A DNA stretch of 54,364 nucleotides. Source: Candidatus Magasanikiibacteriota bacterium (GTDB lineage: Bacteria; Patescibacteriota; Patescibacteriia; Magasanikbacterales; UBA922). The notes below the pieces were generated by a model. The model was given only the letters and a program-made list of their open reading frames with translations, was not told the origin of the DNA and did no database searches. Numbering within the stretch: position 1 is the first letter of the stretch; the number at the start of each line of letters is the position of its first letter. Positions 48,262-54,364 of the stretch are shown here, piece by piece. Position numbers and translations under genes: made by a program. The DNA lies in the NCBI GenBank assembly GCA_018652595.1, contig JABIBU010000001.1, positions 1 to 54,364 of the forward strand, read 5' to 3'.

Positions 48262-50625
48262 ATGAAAAAGATATCCTTTATAGAAAAAGCTAGTGGAATA
48301 TTGGGAATGAACGCCCGTAATCTTTTGTATGTGGGTAGATACAATACTCGTGCGAGTAAAAAATTTGCGGATGATAAAATCTTTACAAAAAACTATCTTA
48401 ACTCTCGTGGAGTGGGTGTGGCTAAGATCTTTAATATAATCAAGAACCATAAGGAGCTCAGGACTTTTGATCCAAAAAGTTTACCAGATAGTTTTGTGAT
48501 AAAACCAAATCGTGGTTTTGGGGGAGAGGGAATAACCGTTATTGGTTCAAAAAAGGGAAATAAGTTTGTTAGCGTTAATGGTATTGAATATACTTGGCGT
48601 GATTTGTATCGTCAGCTCATTGCAATTTTGGATGGTAAGTACGCTATATCTGGTCTGTCCGATCAGGTCATTATAGAAGAGATGCTTATAATGCATGATA
48701 GTTTCAAGCGATTTACTTCGGTAGGTTTGCCTGATGTGCGTATTATCGTTTTCAACTATGTACCTATTATTGCAATGTTGCGTTTGCCTACAGAGGAGTC
48801 TGGTGGAAAAGCAAATCTGCATATGGGTGCAGTGGGTGTTGGAATTGATATTGCCACTGGCAAGGCTACATATGCTGTCCAGCGTAACAAATTTATTCAT
48901 CGCCTGCCAAATGGTGAAAAAATACGCGATATTCAGGTTCCCAATTGGAATGAGGTTTTGTTGACCGCTGCTCGAGCTCAGCATGCTAGTCAGATTGGTT
49001 TTTTGGCAGTCGACATTGTTATTACCACGACTGGTGTAAAAATTTTGGAACTCAATGCTAGGGCAGGACTTTCGGTACAGATTGCAAATCAGATTCCATT
49101 AAAAGCCAGACTAAAAAAGGTAGCAGATCTAAAAGTGCCTAGCCCAGAAAAAGGGGTAGAGGTCAGCAAGACCTTGTTTAGCTCTAATTTGCCAGAAGAA
49201 AAAAAAGAAGAAAAAAAAGAAGACAAGCCAACCATAGGGCTTTTTGAGTATATCAATGTCTTGAATACAAAGCATAAAAATTTGCTCGCAAAAATTGATC
49301 CTCATGCAGAAGATTCTTATCTAGATGATAGGTTTGATAATATAAAAAGTAAGGCTGGTTTTGTAGATATAAAAATGAAGCAAAGGAGAATTACTCTACC
49401 GCTAAAGTTCAAAGATCTGCAATCAGAAAAAGCCGATCTTATTATTGCTGGACGACATTTGACCGACTTTGTAATTGATCTAAATTTGAAGCAACCTCCG
49501 AAATTAAAAATAACAAATAAAAAAACAGACGAAGGTGCAGATGAAAAGATGATTCAAAATATTGATAAAAAGATTTTTGAGATTGAGAGTAAAATAAATA
49601 CAATTGGTGCTATTAGGCCGACTAATTTGGATCAGGAAAAAGCAAACTTTTTGGCAGACCCTACCAAGTCGCCAGTGTTTTTTTATAAAAAACCAGTAGA
49701 GAGTATTGAACAGCACAAACGCGAATTAAAGTCATTGCCTAGAGAGATTGATCATCCGCTGGCAAAAATTTATTTGAAAAAAATAGATGAAGTTAGAGCT
49801 AAATTGGATTTGATGGAAGCTGTGGATTCATCTAGATTCCAAGCTATTTCAGAGCGCCTTTATGGTAAGGCCGATAAACTGCTTTATGATAAGGCGGTTC
49901 GTTATATTCATGACAACCCTATTGAAGTAGATGAAAGCAAGATGTTAAGTACAAAAATAATTATAAAGCGGTTGGAGAAATTTTTAAAGGACAAAAAATT
50001 ATCAAAATGGAAATTGGTTTTGCGCGAAGATGCTACAGCTGATATAGCCGTTAATAAGAGTGGTACTATATTTTTGAGAGACGGGGTAGAATTTAGTGAA
50101 AATAGACTAAAGGCTATTATCGCTCATGAAATAGAGACTCATGTCTATCGATTGGAAAATGGACGCGAACAAAAGTATAAGATTTTTGAAAAAGGAACTG
50201 CGGGGTACCTTACTACCGAAGAAGGGTTGGCAATTTATAATCAAAAACAGTTGGGTATTCCTTTGGGTGAAAAAGATATTTGGCCAGCCTTGCGCGTGAT
50301 TGGGGCTTATTTGGCGGATGAGATGAGTTTTGTAGACTTGTTTCACTATATGAAGGAACACTATAGTTTGGATGATGAGTCGGCGTGGAAGACATGTGTA
50401 AAAGCAAAGAGAGGATTATCAGACACTTCGCAAAAACAAGCTTTTACCAGAGATGTAATTTATTTCCGTGGATTTTTGGCTGTGACAGAGTATTTGAAGC
50501 AAAATCCAGAAGAGGGGTTACACAACTTATATATTGGAAAGCTTGCTATAGTTGATCTACAGCTTTTGGGTGATTTGAAGGAGTATAAGGTGAAGTATAT
50601 GCCAGAAGAGATATTGAAGGAGTAG
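48262..50625 (+). CDS. ATP-grasp ligase fused to DUF1704 metallopeptidase-like domain
   Basis: A 787-residue fusion. Residues 1-300 are an ATP-grasp of the alpha-L-glutamate-ligase-like type: FVIKPNRGFGGEGITVIG, VIIEEMLIMHDSF, DIVITTTGVKILELNARAGLSVQIAN. A charged linker (310-330, EEKKEEKKEDK) leads to DUF1704 (340-787), with IIAHEIETHVYR (HExxxH, H622-H627), NGREQKYKIFEKGT and TTEEGLAIYNQ. The two domains are separate genes in many bacteria. The ATP-grasp would form an amide bond on a peptide, and the DUF1704 part may cut one; both are inference from family. It is coupled to the 7TM gene. Confidence 0.85.
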   Translation: MKKISFIEKASGILGMNARNLLYVGRYNTRASKKFADDKIFTKNYLNSRGVGVAKIFNIIKNHKELRTFDPKSLPDSFVIKPNRGFGGEGITVIGSKKGNKFVSVNGIEYTWRDLYRQLIAILDGKYAISGLSDQVIIEEMLIMHDSFKRFTSVGLPDVRIIVFNYVPIIAMLRLPTEESGGKANLHMGAVGVGIDIATGKATYAVQRNKFIHRLPNGEKIRDIQVPNWNEVLLTAARAQHASQIGFLAVDIVITTTGVKILELNARAGLSVQIANQIPLKARLKKVADLKVPSPEKGVEVSKTLFSSNLPEEKKEEKKEDKPTIGLFEYINVLNTKHKNLLAKIDPHAEDSYLDDRFDNIKSKAGFVDIKMKQRRITLPLKFKDLQSEKADLIIAGRHLTDFVIDLNLKQPPKLKITNKKTDEGADEKMIQNIDKKIFEIESKINTIGAIRPTNLDQEKANFLADPTKSPVFFYKKPVESIEQHKRELKSLPREIDHPLAKIYLKKIDEVRAKLDLMEAVDSSRFQAISERLYGKADKLLYDKAVRYIHDNPIEVDESKMLSTKIIIKRLEKFLKDKKLSKWKLVLREDATADIAVNKSGTIFLRDGVEFSENRLKAIIAHEIETHVYRLENGREQKYKIFEKGTAGYLTTEEGLAIYNQKQLGIPLGEKDIWPALRVIGAYLADEMSFVDLFHYMKEHYSLDDESAWKTCVKAKRGLSDTSQKQAFTRDVIYFRGFLAVTEYLKQNPEEGLHNLYIGKLAIVDLQLLGDLKEYKVKYMPEEILKE

Positions 50626-50650
50626 CTAGTTTATAAGATTTAAACAAAAA

Positions 50651-50672
50651 AACCACTAAGGGTGGTTTTTTT
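50651..50672 (+). terminator. Terminator of the 7TM/ATP-grasp operon
   Basis: AACCAC-taagg-GTGGTT plus T run. Confidence 0.8.
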
Positions 50673-50726
50673 GTTTGTGTTATATATGCTATAATGAATA
50701 TAGATATTATTCTGTTTATTATATAT

Positions 50727-52094
50727 ATGAAAAATAAAATTCACAAAAAAGCATACGTTGTGGCAGTAGACATGGGCTATGGTCATCAGCGAGCAGCCGA
50801 ACCTTTGCGTGATATTGCGACAGCACCAGAATTTATGGGGGGAGGCGAAGGGTATATTATCAATGCCAATAAGTATGCTGGTATTCCAAATTCTGATACA
50901 AGAAAGTGGGAAGGTGGTCGTAAGGTTTATGAGCGGATTTCACGTATGAAGCATTTGCCAATTGTGGGTGAATGGGTTTTTGGTATTTTAAATTATATTC
51001 AGAGAATTGAGCCATTTTATCCCAAGCGTGATTTGTCTGGTAGTACCTTGCAATTGAAGCAAATATATAAATGGATAAGAAAAGGTTGGGGAAAAGATTT
51101 GATAGAAAAATTAAATAAAAAGCCCTTGCCATTTATTGCTACTTTTTTTACTCCAGCATTTTTTGCTGAAGAACATGGTTATAAAGGTGAAATTTATTGT
51201 ATTTGTACCGATACAGATATTTCTAGAGCGTGGGCGCCACTAGAACCAGCCAAGACCAAAATAAAATATTTGGCCCCCAATCGTCGAGTCAAAGAACGTT
51301 TGCAAGAGTATGGTGTTCCAGCTAAACAAATTTTTGTGACAGGTTTTCCTTTACCCAAAGAAAATATTGGTGGTAAGAGTTTAAAAATTTTAAAACAAAG
51401 CATTGCTTCTAGAATTGCCAACCTTGATCCAGAAAAAAAATATCGCAAAAAATATCGCAAAACCATTGAACAGTTTTTGGGCGCTGAGTATTGCGATGAA
51501 AGTTGCATAGTAGAGCATCCATTGACTATTACTTTTGCAGTTGGTGGGGCTGGAGCACAAAGAGAGTTGGGGGTAGAGATTTTGACTAGCTTACGAGATT
51601 ATATTGACAAAGGTAAAATAAGACTGAATTTGGTGGCGGGTACTCACAATGATGTCTATCTTTATTATCAAAAGCATATAAAGAAGTTAGGATTATTAAA
51701 AAAACAAAATGGTCATGTAAATGTTTTGTATGCCAATAATAAATGGGAATATTTTACAGCCTTTAATCAATTACTATTGACTACTGATTTGCTCTGGACC
51801 AAGCCAAGTGAGCTGTCTTTTTATACTGGTCTAGGTATACCAATTATAATGGCACCGCCAATTGGTGCTCAAGAAGATTATAATCGTGCCTGGTTGGATT
51901 CAGTGGGTGGCGGTGTGGATCAGTTGGATCCCAAGTTCGCCAATGAATGGCTTTTTGATTGGCTAAAGTCTGGCTGGCTAGCAGAGGCTGCTATGGAAGG
52001 ATTTCTCGATGCGCCCAGAAATGGTGCTTATCATGTAGAAGAAGTGGTGTTGAAGGGCAAGAGGAGTGAGATTGAGGATTTGCACTTATTGTAA
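50727..52094 (+). CDS. GT-B-like glycosyltransferase-family protein
   Basis: I start it at 50727 (MKNKIHKKAYVVAVDMGYGHQRAAEPL). The 455-residue protein has an N-terminal GYGHQRAA loop like that of MurG/MGDG synthases, IYCICTDTDISRAWAP, FVTGFPLPKEN, and a C-terminal Rossmann half with ITFAVGGAGAQRELG, INVLYANNKWEYF-like strand and LWTKPSELSFYTGLGIPIIMAPPIGAQEDYNR, where donor binding would be. There is no signal peptide. It is likely a membrane-associated sugar transferase; donor and acceptor are unknown. Confidence 0.7.
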   Translation: MKNKIHKKAYVVAVDMGYGHQRAAEPLRDIATAPEFMGGGEGYIINANKYAGIPNSDTRKWEGGRKVYERISRMKHLPIVGEWVFGILNYIQRIEPFYPKRDLSGSTLQLKQIYKWIRKGWGKDLIEKLNKKPLPFIATFFTPAFFAEEHGYKGEIYCICTDTDISRAWAPLEPAKTKIKYLAPNRRVKERLQEYGVPAKQIFVTGFPLPKENIGGKSLKILKQSIASRIANLDPEKKYRKKYRKTIEQFLGAEYCDESCIVEHPLTITFAVGGAGAQRELGVEILTSLRDYIDKGKIRLNLVAGTHNDVYLYYQKHIKKLGLLKKQNGHVNVLYANNKWEYFTAFNQLLLTTDLLWTKPSELSFYTGLGIPIIMAPPIGAQEDYNRAWLDSVGGGVDQLDPKFANEWLFDWLKSGWLAEAAMEGFLDAPRNGAYHVEEVVLKGKRSEIEDLHLL

Positions 52095-52131
52095 TTTGAA
52101 AACAATTTTAAATTAATTAATTTAAAAAAAC

Positions 52132-53040
52132 ATGAGTTGGTTTTTAATAGCAATTTTGGGCTATGTTTTCTTAGCTATTGTCTTCATACTCGACAAAGTC
52201 GTAGTTAGTCAGTCCAAAGTAAAACCGGTGGTCTATACCTTTTATTCCACGATTTTTATGTTTGGGGCACTTGTCGCCCTGCCTTTTGTGGGTTGGGGTA
52301 TTTTGAGTGGATTGGATTGGTGGTGGGCTGTTGTGTCTGGTGTAGCTTTTGGATTGGCGCTCCTCACTTTTTATAAGGCAATACAGCATGGAGAAATTAG
52401 TCATATTGGACCATTCAATGGTGCTGCTATTACAGTCTTTTTATATATAACTGGCTATTATTTTTTGGCAGAAAAATTATCCACAACACAGATTATTGGA
52501 ATTGTTATTTTAATTCTATCTTCACTTTTGTTGGCATTTGAAAAGTCTAGAAAACACAGTGGTTTTCATGTTGGTTTTGTTTGGGCTATTGTTTCGGCGC
52601 TTTTGTTTGCTATATCACACACTAGTGCCAAGTATTTGTATGGAATATATTCATTTGAGATAGCTTTTATTTGGACGAGGGCTACCACAGGTTTGGTTGG
52701 CTTGTTTCTTTTATTTTTTCCATCTGTTAGAAAGACGTTTAAGAGAAAAAAGAACACAAAAAAAACTTATGCTGGGCGCCATGCTGTTGGTTTGGTAATA
52801 ACAGATAAGGTTTTGGGAGTTTTGTCTGTTGTCTGTATCCAGTATGCTATAGCTTTGGGTAGCCCGACATTGGTCCAAGCTTTGAGTGGTTTGCAGTTTG
52901 TCCTAATGTTTGTGTTTATTTATGTTCTAACTAAAATTTTACCTAGAGTTTTCAAGGAGTATTTTACCAAGAAGGAATTGAAGATAGAGTTTGTGGCAAT
53001 TTTATTGGTGTTGGTAGGTTCAGCCCTACTTGTTTTGTGA
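52132..53040 (+). CDS. EamA/DMT-family transporter
   Basis: A 302-residue protein with ten helices in two EamA halves; the first has FYKAIQHGEISHIGPFNGAAITVFLYITGYYFLAEKLS, given in parts here (FYKAIQHGEISHIGPFNGAA, YYFLAEKLSTTQ), and the second AIALGSPTLVQALSGLQFV. It differs from the EamA protein at 9799-10713 in having a longer basic central loop (KRKKNTKKTYAGRH). The substrate is not known. A palindromic repeat follows. Confidence 0.88.
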   Translation: MSWFLIAILGYVFLAIVFILDKVVVSQSKVKPVVYTFYSTIFMFGALVALPFVGWGILSGLDWWWAVVSGVAFGLALLTFYKAIQHGEISHIGPFNGAAITVFLYITGYYFLAEKLSTTQIIGIVILILSSLLLAFEKSRKHSGFHVGFVWAIVSALLFAISHTSAKYLYGIYSFEIAFIWTRATTGLVGLFLLFFPSVRKTFKRKKNTKKTYAGRHAVGLVITDKVLGVLSVVCIQYAIALGSPTLVQALSGLQFVLMFVFIYVLTKILPRVFKEYFTKKELKIEFVAILLVLVGSALLVL

Positions 53041-53054
53041 CGTAATACTAAACT

Positions 53055-53165
53055 ATGTTTATAGATACACAGATCTAACGAATTAAACTAATTTGAACGG
53101 ATTTATATATATTAAAAAATTCGTTATTATCCGTTAAATCAGTTTAATCCGTGTATCTGTAAACA
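53055..53165. repeat. Inverted repeat, 'GATACACGGAT' family, copy 2
   Basis: ATAGATACACAGAT, AACGAATT and AACGGATTT on the left answer AAATTCGTT, TCCGTT and AATCCGTGTATCTGT on the right, a hairpin over about 105 bases. The words match copy 1 at 2588-2671. The 3' part of the gap ends in TAATTCG iterations. Confidence 0.75.
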
Positions 53166-53219
53166 ATCTATCACGAAATTTGGTTATATTTGATTTTATA
53201 ATTCGTAATTCGTAATTCT

Positions 53220-54227
53220 GTGGTAAAAAAACACATACTATTATTTATACTCGTCGACATAATTATCGTACTAGTCGTATTTTATGTTGCTCTGTGGGCT
53301 ATTAGTTTCAAAAAATATCCAGTTGACTATGGTATTAGTTTTAATATTAACCATGCCAAGAGTTTAGATTTGGATTGGAAAGAGACATATTTGGCAATGT
53401 TGGACGATTTACAGCCCAAATATATTAGAATTTCGGCAACTTGGAGTGACGCTGAGGGTGTACGCGATTTGTTTGATTCAACGAATGTAGATTGGATGAT
53501 GCTTGAGGCCGGAAAAAGAAAGACCCGTGTGATTTTGGCAATTGGTCAAAAGGCACCACGTTGGCCAGAGTGCCATGTGCCTGATTGGACAAATGATTTA
53601 GAACAAGAAGAATATAGACAAGAATTAAAAAACTATGTGAGATATGTGGTAGAGCGTTATCGCAACCATCCTGCTTTAGATATTTGGCAGGTTGAAAATG
53701 AACCATTTATAAATTTTAGATTTGGCGATTGCGAACATTTCGATGAGGGGGTAGTAAAAGATGAGATTGAACTAGTTCAATCTTTGGATTCACAACACAA
53801 AGTATTAACAACTGACAGTGGTGAGCTCAGCACTTGGCGCAAGGCAATTGGGGCTGGAGATATTTTTGGTACGACAGTTTATCGGATTGTTATGACACCA
53901 AATGGGTTTTATTGGAATTATGATTGGTTACCAGCTGGATTTTACAAATTAAAATATAAGTTTTGGTTTCCTGGAGACAAACCATTTATTGTTTCGGAAC
54001 TGCAAGCAGAGCCATGGTTTACAGGCGAGGGTGCTGTATATACACCTGTTGAGGTTCAAGAAAAAAGTATGGATCCAGAAAGACTTCAAAAACATTTTGA
54101 TTTTGTAGAGAGAATGGGAGTGTCACGTGCGTATCTTTGGGGAGTGGAGTGGTGGTATTTTATGAAGGAAGTAAATGATGATGAGAGATATTGGGAGATG
54201 GTAAAACTAAAAATAAAGCAGATTTGA
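53220..54227 (+). CDS. Membrane-anchored clan-A glycoside hydrolase
   Basis: A 335-residue protein starting at a GTG, with one N-terminal helix (HILLFILVDIIIVLVVFYVALW) and a (beta/alpha)8 barrel. DIWQVENEPF holds the acid/base Glu (E161, after the conserved Asn) and FIVSELQAEPW the nucleophile Glu (E260) on strand 7, the clan-A arrangement of retaining glycosidases such as GH5/GH39. Other barrel strands are KYIRISATWSD, RVILAIGQKAPRWPE and AYLWGVEWWYF. The barrel is outside the cell. The sugar is unknown; it may trim the envelope polysaccharide. Confidence 0.82.
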   Translation: MVKKHILLFILVDIIIVLVVFYVALWAISFKKYPVDYGISFNINHAKSLDLDWKETYLAMLDDLQPKYIRISATWSDAEGVRDLFDSTNVDWMMLEAGKRKTRVILAIGQKAPRWPECHVPDWTNDLEQEEYRQELKNYVRYVVERYRNHPALDIWQVENEPFINFRFGDCEHFDEGVVKDEIELVQSLDSQHKVLTTDSGELSTWRKAIGAGDIFGTTVYRIVMTPNGFYWNYDWLPAGFYKLKYKFWFPGDKPFIVSELQAEPWFTGEGAVYTPVEVQEKSMDPERLQKHFDFVERMGVSRAYLWGVEWWYFMKEVNDDERYWEMVKLKIKQI

Positions 54228-54241
54228 TCGCTGGTTTACTA

Positions 54242-54270
54242 TTGACATTTTTTTTGATATCTTGTATAAT
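54242..54270 (+). promoter_or_regulatory. Promoter of tRNA-Val
   Basis: TTGACA (54242-54247), 17-bp spacer, TATAAT (54265-54270). Confidence 0.85.
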
Positions 54271-54287
54271 ATTTTCACAAATAAAAA

Positions 54288-54364
54288 GCGCGCCTAGCTC
54301 AGTTGGTTAGAGCACCTCGTTTACACCGAGGGGGTCAGGGGTTCGAATCCCTTGGCGCGCACCA
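54288..54364 (+). tRNA. tRNA-Val (TAC), at the right edge
   Basis: Acceptor GCGCGCC/GGCGCGC, D arm GCTC-AGTTGGTTA-GAGC, anticodon stem CCTCG/CGAGG with loop TTTACAC (anticodon TAC), T arm AGGGG-TTCGAAT-CCCTT. Discriminator A is followed by CCA, the only one of the six tRNAs here with CCA in the DNA. Confidence 0.96.

Noticed and set aside
8239-52485. Perfect DnaA boxes TTATCCACA at 8239-8247 (minus), 40215-40223 and 52477-52485, considered as an origin
   Set aside because: They are single and far apart, one is inside a gene, and no dnaA, dnaN or AT-rich unwinding cluster is nearby.
1-54364. UGA recoded as Gly, as in Gracilibacteria/SR1
   Set aside because: Several conserved genes end at TGA in coupled ATGA overlaps, and no conserved motif needs UGA read-through.

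Overview
The window reads as an AT-rich chromosomal segment of a Patescibacteria (CPR) genome, probably in the Parcubacteria/Paceibacteria group. This is inferred from gene content, not from a marker phylogeny: a DUF4012 protein beside MreB and glycosyltransferases, a minimal TsaB, secreted modular proteins, a 7TM/ATP-grasp pair, few Shine-Dalgarno (SD) sequences in front of the AT-rich genes, and promoters of the form TTGAC(A/T)-17 bp-TATAAT. The standard bacterial code fits: TGA is used as a stop, for example in ATGA overlaps.

Layout. 1-5.7 kb (minus): tsaD (cut by the left edge), then a compact de novo NAD operon transcribed nadE > nadM-nadA fusion > nadC > nadB. 5.8-8.2 kb: two secreted proteins. 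8.3-9.8 kb: tRNA-Glu, then an L10 leader with attenuator and rplJ-rplL. 9.8-13.0 kb (minus): an EamA transporter and a PP2C-like/propeller membrane protein. 13.2-17.3 kb: wHTH regulator, short TsaB, LOG/SLOG protein, nicotinate phosphoribosyltransferase, P-loop kinase, acylphosphatase. 17.3-24.99 kb: envelope block (GT2, DUF4012, MreB, GT4), holB, a BNR lipoprotein and frr. 25-30 kb: a G+C-rich single gene, a T-box-like leader with glyS, a Zn-ribbon protein, an M16 peptidase and tpiA. 30-36.4 kb: a TPR protein, a GIY-YIG gene embedded in duplicated tRNA-Thr fragments, tRNA-Thr/Tyr/Thr/Trp, mutM, mscS, DUF2177, tspO and rpmG. 36.7-39.8 kb: BaiN-like flavoprotein, msrB, msrA, VKOR and a lipoprotein. 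40.3-45.3 kb: a DUF559 nuclease inside an inverted-repeat element and a 1313-residue mosaic secreted protein. 45.36-46.67 kb: two tandem G+C-rich single-gene units with near-identical flanks. 46.7-54.4 kb: PKD-7TM protein, ATP-grasp/DUF1704 fusion, a GT-B-like protein, a second EamA protein, a glycoside hydrolase and tRNA-Val.

Two genomic layers are visible. The AT-rich backbone carries NAD synthesis, translation, envelope and redox-repair operons. On it sit (i) five G+C-rich, SD-led single-gene units with their own promoters and 3' hairpins (about 25.27, 31.76, 39.86, 45.45 and 46.01 kb), (ii) nuclease-associated palindromic elements (GIY-YIG at a tRNA, DUF559 with terminal inverted repeats, and a gene-less relative at 25.05 kb), and (iii) iterated short-word repeats, several inserted in frame in tsaD, nadC, nadE and a GT4 gene.

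The strongest candidates for something undescribed are the twin units at 45.36-46.67 kb. They have a conserved structured 5' leader, a hairpin over the stop codon and a 98-bp identical 3' region around unrelated proteins. Next come the tRNA-embedded GIY-YIG element and the NadM-NadA fusion inside a complete NAD operon.
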